Positions 24,781 through 32,776 of a stretch of 64,000 nt of DNA are shown in pieces (the stretch's first letter is position 1; the number at the start of each line of letters is the position of its first letter). Both the position numbers and the translations under genes were made by a program. The notes below the pieces were generated by a model that had not been told where the DNA came from, did not search any database, and worked only from the letters and a program-made list of their open reading frames with translations. Source of the DNA: JANXSF01 sp043745195 (GTDB lineage: Bacteria; Acidobacteriota; Terriglobia; Bryobacterales; Bryobacteraceae); contig JAYTTF010000049.1 in the NCBI GenBank assembly GCA_043745195.1, positions 17,967 through 81,966 on the forward strand. Direction: 5' to 3'.

Positions 24781-25816
24781 GGAAGTCGGTTTGAGATGCG
24801 GCTTCTTGCTGCAGGAGCTTTACACCGTTTGCAACGTACTGCTCCAATGACATGGCAACTGATCGGGCAAATCCGTCCGAGCCTGGGAAGAGCGAAGAAT
24901 GATGGATATTCATGCGCCGTAATTCGGCCAAGAATGGGAGACGATTCTCTCTTTTGACCCGGATTTTGCTAATGACGGAACGGGAGGCCTTCGATTGTAC
25001 GAGCATAGTTAGCAGACAACTCTGAAAGGTGAACTCGTGGGACGGCGCATAGAGGAACTCACCTTGCTGAATTAGCATTCTCTCGTTGAGCCTAGAGGTC
25101 TTTGCTTTCATCAGAATGTATTGGCATTTTGCGTTGTGGTAGTCATGGCCTAGAAGCCCCGGCTCGCCGTAAGGACCGCCCCGGGAGTCAATACTAGCTC
25201 TCGCCTCCTCGTATAGCTTCTTTGCACACTCCTCGAACCACTCCATGTCGATAGACCACAGTGCGGATTCTTCCACCGAATCGTCCCCCCTCTCGTCTTC
25301 GATTGCGAAGTAGAGGGCGACATACGGTGAATGCGTCCAGTCAAGTAGTCTAGTCGGAACACCATGATGTTGCATCAGCGCAAGCCAGTCTTCAAGTTCA
25401 TCCTTGCCAGGGAGTTGCTCATGGAATAGATGGGCACCACGTTGAAATTCCTCGAGTATCCGGCCCTCATTTCCATCAGGATCGATCCTATGGTAGCGCG
25501 ACCCGACAAAACGTCCAGATTTGGTTGGGTACGTCCTAAATACTGCACGTTCAAATGTAGGTGTAAGATGCCATGAGGATTTTCGATGACCTCGGAAACA
25601 CCAGGGAGAGTTGAAGGCGGAACACCATTTCACGAAGTCACCCCAGGTTTCGATGACATCTGGTTCGGTGACGAGTTCGGAAAACTTGCTTCCGTAGGCA
25701 CGTGCATCTTTCCTGCCCTCTTCTAGAAGGTTCTGGAGTCTTGATTGCCACTCGGAGTCATCCATGTCACCTAGTATGGTCGATCTTTGTTCTTCAATCT
25801 TGTTGGAATGAAGCAC
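24773..25816 (-). CDS. FRG-domain protein
   Basis: The 347-residue product carries an FRG domain (PF08867), named after its FRG motif: WCFRGHRKSSWHLTPTFER at about residues 71-90, then MQHHGVPTRLLDWTHSPYVALYFA around 150-172. The C-terminal part (QGEFLYAP, then long charged helices) is typical of longer FRG proteins. The domain's activity is not established to my knowledge; such genes are frequent in accessory and defence regions. GTG 25816 gives the longest form; an internal ATG at 25765 (MDDSEWQSR) is also possible. It overlaps the frameshifted YdeI-like gene by eight bases and diverges from the DUF488 gene across 92 bp, which must hold both promoters. Confidence 0.82.
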   Translation of the reverse strand: MLHSNKIEEQRSTILGDMDDSEWQSRLQNLLEEGRKDARAYGSKFSELVTEPDVIETWGDFVKWCSAFNSPWCFRGHRKSSWHLTPTFERAVFRTYPTKSGRFVGSRYHRIDPDGNEGRILEEFQRGAHLFHEQLPGKDELEDWLALMQHHGVPTRLLDWTHSPYVALYFAIEDERGDDSVEESALWSIDMEWFEECAKKLYEEARASIDSRGGPYGEPGLLGHDYHNAKCQYILMKAKTSRLNERMLIQQGEFLYAPSHEFTFQSCLLTMLVQSKASRSVISKIRVKRENRLPFLAELRRMNIHHSSLFPGSDGFARSVAMSLEQYVANGVKLLQQEAASQTDFHE

Positions 25817-25908
25817 ATTGGATGAGTCGTGGACCGATATCCTCTGCCTAAGGCAAATCGGGCGCGCCCAAGATAGTACACTTGAATCTTAAACATTGAG
25901 GAGAGAAG

Positions 25909-26769
25909 ATGTTTTCGCGGCAAAGAGCGATACTTAGGCTACTGGAAAACGAAGGCAGGACCATAAGCCGGTTGCGATTGGTGAAGCTTGCGTTCTTGAT
26001 CAGCCGTGAAGCTGAGGCTCCAAGAACCGGCGTCTATGAATTCCTGCCTTATAAACGCGGTCCCTTTTCCTTTACGCTCTATCATGATCTTCGCGCCCTG
26101 GAGACCGACGGTTGGGTCGCCGAAACTAACCACAACATACGCTTGACTCAGGCACCCGACTTAGAAGCCGCGTTTCTTGACAGGGACTTTTTGGGTAGGA
26201 TCGATGACATCAGCAGACGCCACAGATGGATGTCAACGTCCGCACTTGTTGATCATGTTTATGCCGACTATCCGTGGTTCACAATGAATTCGGAGTCGAT
26301 TCACAAACGCGCTGTAAGCAGACCGAAGGCCGCGCCAGCCATCTACACGGTCGGTTATGAAGGCATCATGGTGGATGGCCTGCTTGACCTTCTGCTTCGG
26401 ACTGGAGTTCAGCGACTGATTGATGTTCGCTGCAATCCAATCGCTCGGCGATATGGTTTCCACAAGAGCACGCTGACGAGCCTGTGCGACGACGTGGGCA
26501 TTGAGTACCTTCATTTCCCTTCGCTAGGGATTCCATCTGCGTGGAGAACTGATCTGGATGATCGTGAATCCTACGACCGCCTATTCGTTCGTTATGAAAA
26601 AGAGATTCTTCCCGTACAAGAAACAAGTGTTGCCGAGGTTGGGCGACTGGTTCAACAAAAACCATCGGCCTTGATGTGCATGGAAGCAGATCATACTTCT
26701 TGTCACCGAAGTAGACTGGCGTCAATGGTTTCGTCGCAGACGGGATTGGCCATCAAGGAATTGCGGTGA
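25909..26769 (+). CDS. DUF488 protein with a Panacea-like N-terminal domain
   Basis: The 286-residue product has two parts. Residues about 1-110 (RLRLVKLAFLISRE, then YEFLPYKRGPFSFTLYHDL) resemble the Panacea/SocA-type domain, which in other proteins acts as an antitoxin or protein-interaction module. Residues about 143-286 are a DUF488 domain: IYTVGYEGIMVDGLLDLL, LIDVRCNPIARRYGF, and the late cysteine motif CMEADHTSCHR, whose Cys, His and Arg are likely functional. DUF488 has no settled function. A strong AGGAGA lies before ATG 25909. It is followed after four bases by the dual-OB-type gene, with which DUF488 genes are recurrently paired as I recall. Confidence 0.8.
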   Translation: MFSRQRAILRLLENEGRTISRLRLVKLAFLISREAEAPRTGVYEFLPYKRGPFSFTLYHDLRALETDGWVAETNHNIRLTQAPDLEAAFLDRDFLGRIDDISRRHRWMSTSALVDHVYADYPWFTMNSESIHKRAVSRPKAAPAIYTVGYEGIMVDGLLDLLLRTGVQRLIDVRCNPIARRYGFHKSTLTSLCDDVGIEYLHFPSLGIPSAWRTDLDDRESYDRLFVRYEKEILPVQETSVAEVGRLVQQKPSALMCMEADHTSCHRSRLASMVSSQTGLAIKELR

Positions 26770-26772
26770 CGA

Positions 26773-27573
26773 ATGAGCACGGCTTTCACCAAGACCAAGG
26801 TTCTCATCACAGTGATGACGTACCCACACCCTTCGGAAAGCCATCAGGAACTCGTTTGCACAGCCGGAATCACCGCTGATAATCAGTGGGTTCGCCTTTA
26901 CCCAATTGACTATCGGTACCGTCCGAAGAACCAACAGTTCCGCAAATACCAGTGGATTGAAATCGGCCTTGCCGAACGCGGTGCGAAGAATGATGGCCGG
27001 AAGGAAAGCCGTAAGCCGGATCTCGAATCCATAAAAGTTATCGAGGAACCTCTGTCCTCAGCCAATGACTGGCGAGCCCGTACGGAGATTATCGACCAGA
27101 TGCCGCACAACACGCGCCTGGAACTTGCAGCCCTTTATGCCGCTGAAAAGGTGTCGTTGGGAATCGTCCGGCCGTCGGAGATCCTTGACTTCAAGGTCGA
27201 GCCCGTCGAACGCAACTGGAAACCGGAATGGGAAGCAACCTTGAAGCAGTTCAGACTGTTCGGTGATCAACCGAAGCCCCTGGAAAAGCTGCCGTACAAA
27301 TTTAGCTACGTTTTCCGATGCGCAGATACGGGTGACAAACCGCACAATGCCATGATCGAGGACTGGGAACTGGGTGTCCTCTATCGGAAAGAAGTGGATC
27401 GGCTTGGTGACGAACAAGCAGCCATTGGAAGCGTGCGCAAAAAGTTCTTTGACCAGATGTGTCATTCTTCGCGTGACACCCGGTTCTTCATGGGAACCGT
27501 ATTCCCTTACAACACCTGGGTCGTGCTCGGCGTATTCTGGCCGCCGAAGACCAGCCAGAACCTCCTTTTCTGA
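26773..27573 (+). CDS. Dual OB-type protein paired with DUF488
   Basis: The 266-residue product starts with a beta-rich module: VLITVMTYPHPSESHQELVCTAG, then DNQWVRLYPIDYRYR and FRKYQWIEIGL, a pattern I recall from proteins annotated as dual-OB-containing. A second beta-rich module follows (about 165-260: PYKFSYVFRCADTGDK, FFMGTVFPYNTWVVLGVFWPP). No catalytic residues stand out, so binding of nucleic acid or another ligand is more likely than catalysis. It starts four bases after DUF488 and has no downstream partner; 127 bp later comes the housekeeping rsmI gene, marking the edge of the island. The domain name is from memory and was not checked. Confidence 0.65.
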   Translation: MSTAFTKTKVLITVMTYPHPSESHQELVCTAGITADNQWVRLYPIDYRYRPKNQQFRKYQWIEIGLAERGAKNDGRKESRKPDLESIKVIEEPLSSANDWRARTEIIDQMPHNTRLELAALYAAEKVSLGIVRPSEILDFKVEPVERNWKPEWEATLKQFRLFGDQPKPLEKLPYKFSYVFRCADTGDKPHNAMIEDWELGVLYRKEVDRLGDEQAAIGSVRKKFFDQMCHSSRDTRFFMGTVFPYNTWVVLGVFWPPKTSQNLLF

Positions 27574-27700
27574 AAGGCACTAAATCAAGGTACATGCAGT
27601 CGAGAGCAGCAATTCGATACATCTAGCGAACTCCTACTGTCCGTAACTCTGGTTATCGAGGATTGTGCGCTAAAGTGGGGCTTACACAAACCCTCAAACT

Positions 27701-28534
27701 ATGCCCGGGATTCTATACATCGTCGCCACACCCATCGGCAATCTGGAAGATATGACCTTCCGCGCGGTACGCATCCTAAAAGAGGCCGCCCGCGTCGCCT
27801 GCGAAGATACCCGCGCCACTCGCAAATTGCTGGACCACTACGGCATCTCCACTCCCGCAGTCAGCTATCACGAACACAATGAATCCGCCCGCACCGAAGA
27901 ATTTCTCCATCGCCTCAACAGCGGCGAATCCATCGCACTGGTCACCGATGCCGGTACGCCCCTCATCTCCGATCCCGGCTACCGCGTCGTGAAATCTGCC
28001 CGCGACGCCGGCATCAAAGTCGTCCCCATCCCTGGTGCCTGCGCCGCCATCACCGCACTTTCCGCCGGCGGGCTTGGAACCGACGCTTTCTATTTTGGCG
28101 GCTTCCTCCCTTCCAAATCGCAACAGCGCCGCCGTGTCCTGGAAGACGCTGGCCACCATGAGGCTACGTTGGTCTTCTACGAATCGCCTCATCGGATTCT
28201 CGAAACTTTGGATGAAATCGCCAGCCTCTATCCAGCCCGCACCGTAGTGCTGGGTCGCGAACTTACCAAACTCTATGAGGAATTCCTCACCGGCACAGCC
28301 GCCGAGCTGCGCGCCAATTTAGCCGCTCGGCCAGCCATAAAAGGTGAGTTCACTTTGCTTCTCGATCGCTTTCAACCAGGGGCCGACCTCAGCACTGAAA
28401 CTCTGGCCGAACGCATGAAAAGGCACTCAGGCATGGGACTTTCCCGCATGGACGCAATGAAGGCAGTGGCCAGGGAATTGGGAATTTCCAAACGCGAGGT
28501 CTATCAACAATTGGAACAAGTCGATCACAAGTGA
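27701..28534 (+). CDS. rsmI: 16S rRNA (cytidine(1402)-2'-O)-methyltransferase RsmI
   Basis: The 277-residue product is a clear RsmI: GILYIVATPIGNLEDMTFRA at the N-terminus, ACEDTRATRKLLDHYGI, SYHEHNE, VTDAGTPLISDPGYRVV, VPIPGACAAITALSAGGL and YESPHRILETLDE, then GRELTKLYEEFL. It uses S-adenosylmethionine to methylate the ribose of C1402 in the decoding centre of 16S rRNA, together with RsmH. The C-terminal part (LGISKREVYQQL) is the usual small helical domain. The length is normal. The gene stands alone between the accessory island and a small unknown gene. Confidence 0.96.
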   Translation: MPGILYIVATPIGNLEDMTFRAVRILKEAARVACEDTRATRKLLDHYGISTPAVSYHEHNESARTEEFLHRLNSGESIALVTDAGTPLISDPGYRVVKSARDAGIKVVPIPGACAAITALSAGGLGTDAFYFGGFLPSKSQQRRRVLEDAGHHEATLVFYESPHRILETLDEIASLYPARTVVLGRELTKLYEEFLTGTAAELRANLAARPAIKGEFTLLLDRFQPGADLSTETLAERMKRHSGMGLSRMDAMKAVARELGISKREVYQQLEQVDHK

Positions 28535-28633
28535 TTTTTAATCTTCAACTCAGTCCAAACAAAACCAGTTACGCATCCACATTTCCTAACCCGCTAAACA
28601 CGCCATGAGACAATCGCCAGCAAGGAGATTTCC

Positions 28634-29161
28634 ATGGCATCCGCAGCACAAGTAACCCCCAACACCGCTAAATACGGTTTCTATTCCAGACAGGCCGTCC
28701 TGCTCACAGACGACGATCATCTGGAATTCCAAGCCCTCACCGAATCCTATCAATCGGAACTCCGGCCCCAAACCGCCATTCAGGAAACCCTCTTCACTCA
28801 AATCATCCTTGCCCTCTGGAACCTCCGACGCTCCAATCGCCTGGAAGCCAGTCTCGCCTTATCCCAAGGTGTGGACCCGCTGCTGTCAACTTCCAAAATC
28901 CTCGACCGCATCCACACTTTTCGAAATCGCACCGAACGCAGTTACTCCAAGCTACTCAAGGAATTCCGCCTCCTGAAATCAGCAAAACAAATTCTGCAAA
29001 ACGAACCCAATCAGCAGGGCCAAACATCACCACTAAACAATGCTGCTATCAAGCCAGTTGGAGGGCAGGCCCCCTGGCCTGCAGACTGGCGCCCCCGCCA
29101 GCCTCTCCAGAACCCCAAAACCATCCAAGGAAACCCCCACGAATTAACCAGTTCCTCTTGA
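28634..29161 (+). CDS. Small hypothetical protein of the NAxKHG/TxxKxGF type
   Basis: The 175-residue product starts at ATG 28634 with AAGGAG six bases upstream. Residues 9-110 (PNTAKYGFYSRQAVLLTDDD, EFQALTESYQSELRPQT, ETLFTQIILALWNLRRSNRLE) match a family I know as abundant, multi-copy and of unknown function in Acidobacteria and Planctomycetes, often beginning NAxKHGL and containing WRLRR. The last 50 residues (from about 126) are unlike the family and are encoded partly by a pair of perfect hairpins (29065-29101), so a REP-like element seems to have extended or overwritten the 3' end. Confidence 0.7.
   Translation: MASAAQVTPNTAKYGFYSRQAVLLTDDDHLEFQALTESYQSELRPQTAIQETLFTQIILALWNLRRSNRLEASLALSQGVDPLLSTSKILDRIHTFRNRTERSYSKLLKEFRLLKSAKQILQNEPNQQGQTSPLNNAAIKPVGGQAPWPADWRPRQPLQNPKTIQGNPHELTSSS
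29065..29101. repeat. Pair of perfect GC-rich hairpins (REP-like), within the 3' end of a small ORF
   Basis: Two inverted repeats lie three to four bases apart: GCAGGCC-ccct-GGCCTGC (29065-29082) and CTGGCG-cccc-CGCCAG (29086-29101). Both are perfect and have four-base loops. They fall in the C-terminal coding part of the small gene at 28634-29161, which there reads as Pro/Arg/Trp-rich residues without family likeness. The form resembles bacterial REP/BIME elements. No second copy was noticed in this window. Confidence 0.6.
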
Positions 29162-29176
29162 CGAAACCACTTCTGC

Positions 29177-29923
29177 TTGAGACCATCAAGCAAATCGGTT
29201 CAAAGACGTTTGCACAATAAGCCCACGGTTAGCGTATTCTTTCCAGCCTATAATGATGCTCCTTCAATCGGCTCCTTAGTAGATGCCGCATTTGAAGTTC
29301 TAGCCCTGCGTTCCAGCGATTATGAAGTTATCGTTGTCAACGATGGTAGTTCCGACTCAACCGCTGAAGTCCTGTCAAAGCTAGCAGCCCACTATGCGCC
29401 CAGAATGATCGTCGTCACCCATGAATCCAACCGCGGCTACGGCGGAGCCTTACGCAGCGGATTTGAAACTGCAACCAAGGATCTGGTTTTCTACACCGAT
29501 GGCGATGGCCAGTACGACGTTCGTGAACTCCATAAACTTCTCGATCTGATGACGCCAGAAACCGGATTGGTCAACGGCTACAAACTGGAACGTAGCGACC
29601 CTCAACATCGCATTCTAATTGGCAGCGCATATAACGCCTTTGCCAGAGCGCTCTTTCGCATTCACATCCGCGATGTTGATTGTGACTTTCGCTTGGTGCG
29701 CCGCCAAGTTCTGGAACAGCTCAAGCTCACTTCCACCAGCGGAACTATCTGCGTGGAACTGGTCCGGAAGTTGGAACTAAGCGGTTGCCGAGTGGTGGAA
29801 ACTGGCGTTCATCATTATCCGCGATTGCATGGCTCCAGCCAATTCTTCCGCATCCGATCACTGCTGAAAACGTTGGGCCAATTGATCCGCCTCTACTTCC
29901 AATTGGTCATACTAAGAAGATAA
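29177..29923 (+). CDS. Family 2 glycosyltransferase (dolichyl-phosphate-sugar synthase-like)
   Basis: The product has 248 residues from TTG 29177 (an in-frame TTG at 29210 would give 237). It is a GT-A fold enzyme: VSVFFPAYNDAPSIGSLVDAA, the nucleotide-binding VIVVNDGSSDST, RGYGGALRSGFETAT, then the metal-binding DGDGQYD (DxD) and, late, VDCDFRLVRRQVLEQL. This pattern is that of polyprenyl-phosphate mannose/glucose synthases and related enzymes. There are no membrane segments in the C-terminal part. It lies two bases before a DegT aminotransferase gene, so the pair probably makes or attaches an amino sugar for a surface glycan. Confidence 0.87.
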   Translation: MRPSSKSVQRRLHNKPTVSVFFPAYNDAPSIGSLVDAAFEVLALRSSDYEVIVVNDGSSDSTAEVLSKLAAHYAPRMIVVTHESNRGYGGALRSGFETATKDLVFYTDGDGQYDVRELHKLLDLMTPETGLVNGYKLERSDPQHRILIGSAYNAFARALFRIHIRDVDCDFRLVRRQVLEQLKLTSTSGTICVELVRKLELSGCRVVETGVHHYPRLHGSSQFFRIRSLLKTLGQLIRLYFQLVILRR

Positions 29924-29925
29924 TC

Positions 29926-31023
29926 ATGCGCATCCCAATGGTGAACCTTCGCATTCTGCTGGAACAGACCAGCAAGGCGTGGCAACACAATCTGGACCAG
30001 ATGCATGCACGGTCCCAATACATACTCGGCCCTCAGGTTGCTTCTTTTGAGATGGAATTTGCCCAAGCTCTTGGTGCTAAACATGCCATCGGTGTTTCTA
30101 ACGGCACCACCGCCATTGAACTTTGCTTGCGCGATGCTGCGGTTACCAATCAGGTTGTCACCAGCGCGTTAACCGCACCATTCACTGGTGTCGCGATTCA
30201 AGCGGCAGGTGCTACCCCCGTATTTGCCGATGTTGACCCCGAAACTCTGCTGATCGATTTCGACGATGCCGCAAACCGTATCGGCAAAAAGACAGGCGCT
30301 GTTGTTCCTGTTCACTTATATGGACAGCCCTGCAACTTGTCCAAGTGGAGTTCCGCCTCGCGTTCCACTGGAGCCGTGATTGTGCAAGATGCCTGCCAAG
30401 CTCACGGAGCCAGATTTGCCGGCAAGCCGTTCACCGACTTTTCATCCTATGTCGCTTATAGCTTTTACCCCACCAAGAACCTTGGCTGCCTTGGAGATGG
30501 AGGTGCAGTTGTCACATCGAATAGCAAAGTTGCATCGCGCCTTAGCTGCCTTCGCGATGGCGGGCGCAAACAAGGCGAACAGGTAAGCCGTGTTCGTGGA
30601 ATCAATGCCAGACTGGATGAAATGCAGGCCTGCTATTTGCGGGCATTTCTGCCTCACCTTCATGAGTGGAATACTCAAAGAACGCAATTGGCTGCGCTCT
30701 ACGATCAGGCCTTTGATGGCTGCTCAGCCGTTCAACCTTTGCTTCGCGCCAAAGGTTCAGTAAACCATCTATATGTAATTCGCGTTCCCAAGCGGGACGC
30801 GCTTCGGCAGCACTTGGCAGCATCCGGAATTGGATCAACCGTGCACTACCCCGTGCCTTTGCATCTGCACCCAGCCTTCGCGGCATCGAAGCAGAAACGG
30901 GGAGATTTACCACATGCAGAGAAGGCCGCAAAGCAAATACTTTCCCTTCCATTGTGGCCCGGCATGTCGAATTCACAAGTCAGTGAAGTTGCGGAGAAAG
31001 TGAGGCTGTTTTTTGGGTACTAG
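29926..31023 (+). CDS. DegT/DnrJ/EryC1 family PLP aminotransferase
   Basis: From ATG 29926 (365 residues) the product has the family start IPMVNLRILLEQTSKAW, SQYILGPQVASFEMEFAQALG, HAIGVSNGTTAIELCLRDA, TAPFTGVAIQAAGATPVFADVDPETL, VVPVHLYGQPCNL, QDACQAHGARFAG, the PLP lysine in SFYPTKNLGCLGDGG, and RVRGINARLDEMQAC. These enzymes transaminate keto-sugar nucleotides or act as related dehydratases. An earlier start at 29785 would lie inside the glycosyltransferase gene in another frame and is not used. The partner glycosyltransferase upstream supports a role in surface polysaccharide or glycoconjugate synthesis. Confidence 0.92.
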   Translation: MRIPMVNLRILLEQTSKAWQHNLDQMHARSQYILGPQVASFEMEFAQALGAKHAIGVSNGTTAIELCLRDAAVTNQVVTSALTAPFTGVAIQAAGATPVFADVDPETLLIDFDDAANRIGKKTGAVVPVHLYGQPCNLSKWSSASRSTGAVIVQDACQAHGARFAGKPFTDFSSYVAYSFYPTKNLGCLGDGGAVVTSNSKVASRLSCLRDGGRKQGEQVSRVRGINARLDEMQACYLRAFLPHLHEWNTQRTQLAALYDQAFDGCSAVQPLLRAKGSVNHLYVIRVPKRDALRQHLAASGIGSTVHYPVPLHLHPAFAASKQKRGDLPHAEKAAKQILSLPLWPGMSNSQVSEVAEKVRLFFGY

Positions 31024-31053
31024 TGGTCGTGTTATTCTTAGTGACTTCTCTAC

Positions 31054-32556
31054 ATGCCTCCTCGATCGCCACTCCCCAAAGTCTGTATCGCTCTCGGGTT
31101 CGCCGAGGCCAGTCAACTCCTAGCCCATGCGCATGCTGAATCTGCTGCGGGCGAAAGGTTTCTTGAGTTTCGCCTCGATTACCTTCCTCATCCGGAAGAC
31201 GGGGTAAAACTGATCCGTGATTTTCTTGCAAAGAGCCCGGACTGCAATGTTCTTGCCACATGCCGGCGTCACCAAAATCATGGAAAGTTTAACGGCAGCA
31301 TTGAAGAACAGATCCGAATTCTGGAAGCCGCAGTAAATGCAGGAGCCCACGCAGTGGATGTGGAAGTGGAAACTGCGGAAAGCGCTTACGCTCGTCTGGA
31401 GAATCTTCGATCCAATTCCCATCTGATCATCAGCTACCACAACTTTGAAGGTACACCGCCCATGGAGCCGGTATTGAGGCGGATGATGAAGTATCCAGCA
31501 TACGCCTATAAATTAGTTACAACAGCGAAAAAGCCGTCGGACAGTTTGAAGGTCTTGGCTCTATCGAAAGGACGGCAACGCGATCCATTAGTCTTGCTGG
31601 CGATGGGTGAAATGGGTTTTCCCACGCGCGTGCTGTCACCAGCGATGGGGGCACTTTATACTTACGCCGCACCCAATGCCTCCGAAGGTACAGCCTCCGG
31701 TCAGGTTAGCGCCGGTCACCTTCGCAACTTGTATCGCATTGACAAATTCACCAAAGCGGCGAAGATCTACGGTGTGATTGCCAATCCTGTTCGGCACTCC
31801 ATTTCACCGGCCGTCCACAACCGGGCCTTTCAGTCTCGCCGCATTGATGCGGTCTACTTGCCCTTTCTTGTACAACCTGCTCATTTGAAGGATTTCATGT
31901 TGCTTGCCGACCAAATGCCAGTGGCCGGCTTTTCTGTTACCATTCCGCATAAGCAGAAAATCATCCGATATTTAGATGTAGTCGACCCTCTCGCCCGGCG
32001 CATTGGAGCAGTAAATACGGTTTGGAAGAAAGCCGGCCGATGGCGTGGAACCAACACCGATGTTGCAGGCGTCACAGGACCACTCAGCAAGCGGATTCGC
32101 TTGGCGAAATCGGAAGTCCTCATTGTTGGTAATGGTGGCGCGGCCCGTGGTGCCGCATTCGCTCTGGGCGACGCAGGTGCCAAAGTTTCCATTGCAGGCC
32201 GCAATCCGGATCGAGTTCGCGCGCTATGCAAAATTTGCGGAGCCACCCAAGTTACAAAGGAACAACTGAAATCGCTGCATTTCGATGCGGTAGTTCACGC
32301 CACACCCATTGGCATGTATCCCAATGTGGACGAATCTTATTTCAACGATGCAATCCCAGCCGACCTGGTGATGGACATGGTCTACAATCCCATGGAGACT
32401 CTGCTCATCAAACGGGCTAAGGAACAGGGGAAGGAAATAATCCCTGGCATTGAAATGTTCCTTGAACAAGCTGGGCAGCAATTCACCATCTGGACTGGCG
32501 AATCCGCCCCAAAGTCCGCAATGGAACGGGCCGCCCTTGAAGCGCTCGGCGTATAA
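31054..32556 (+). CDS. aroDE: Bifunctional type I 3-dehydroquinate dehydratase / shikimate dehydrogenase
   Basis: The 500-residue product fuses two enzymes of aromatic amino acid synthesis. The N-terminal AroD part (about 1-225) has EFRLDYLPHPEDG, VLATCRRHQNHGKFNGS, the active-site His in ISYHNFEGTPP and the Schiff-base Lys in YAYKLVTTAK, then AMGEMGFPTRVLSPAMGALYTYA. The AroE part (about 235-500) has YGVIANPVRHSISPAVHN, VTIPHKQKI, GAVNTVWKK, NTDVAGV and the NADP-binding LIVGNGGAARGAAFAL. Such fusions are usual in plants and in several bacteria including Acidobacteria. No strong Shine-Dalgarno lies before ATG 31054. Confidence 0.94.
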   Translation: MPPRSPLPKVCIALGFAEASQLLAHAHAESAAGERFLEFRLDYLPHPEDGVKLIRDFLAKSPDCNVLATCRRHQNHGKFNGSIEEQIRILEAAVNAGAHAVDVEVETAESAYARLENLRSNSHLIISYHNFEGTPPMEPVLRRMMKYPAYAYKLVTTAKKPSDSLKVLALSKGRQRDPLVLLAMGEMGFPTRVLSPAMGALYTYAAPNASEGTASGQVSAGHLRNLYRIDKFTKAAKIYGVIANPVRHSISPAVHNRAFQSRRIDAVYLPFLVQPAHLKDFMLLADQMPVAGFSVTIPHKQKIIRYLDVVDPLARRIGAVNTVWKKAGRWRGTNTDVAGVTGPLSKRIRLAKSEVLIVGNGGAARGAAFALGDAGAKVSIAGRNPDRVRALCKICGATQVTKEQLKSLHFDAVVHATPIGMYPNVDESYFNDAIPADLVMDMVYNPMETLLIKRAKEQGKEIIPGIEMFLEQAGQQFTIWTGESAPKSAMERAALEALGV

Positions 32557-32574
32557 GCCCACTATAATTAGCAA

Positions 32575-32775
32575 ATGGATTCGAAACTGACTCGCAGGAA
32601 TTGGGCGGCATACTTTGCGGCACTCCCTCTGCTGGCCCAGCAGCCGCAGGCTCCTCTTCCGGCTAAGAATGAAGAAGCTGATTCTGCGCGAGACCGCATC
32701 GCAGCGTCTTCAAAAGAACTTGCGGCTTTTTCCATTCCAATATCCACCGAACCCGCGTTTCAGTTCAAGGCTTAA
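32575..32775 (+). CDS. Detached leader of the amidase: signal peptide plus linker
   Basis: The 66-residue ORF has a Tat-like signal (TRRNWAAYFAALPLLAQQ) and a helical linker (DSARDRIAASSKELAAF, then STEPAFQFKA). In homologous exported amidases, as I recall them, such a leader with a TEPAF motif runs directly into the amidase domain. Here it ends in TAA, and the amidase resumes in another frame at ATG 32777, with one base between. Removing one T from the junction would restore AKMPKIP in frame. It may be a true mutation, a sequencing error, or a stop-start coupling. Confidence 0.5.
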   Translation: MDSKLTRRNWAAYFAALPLLAQQPQAPLPAKNEEADSARDRIAASSKELAAFSIPISTEPAFQFKA

Positions 32776-32776
32776 G

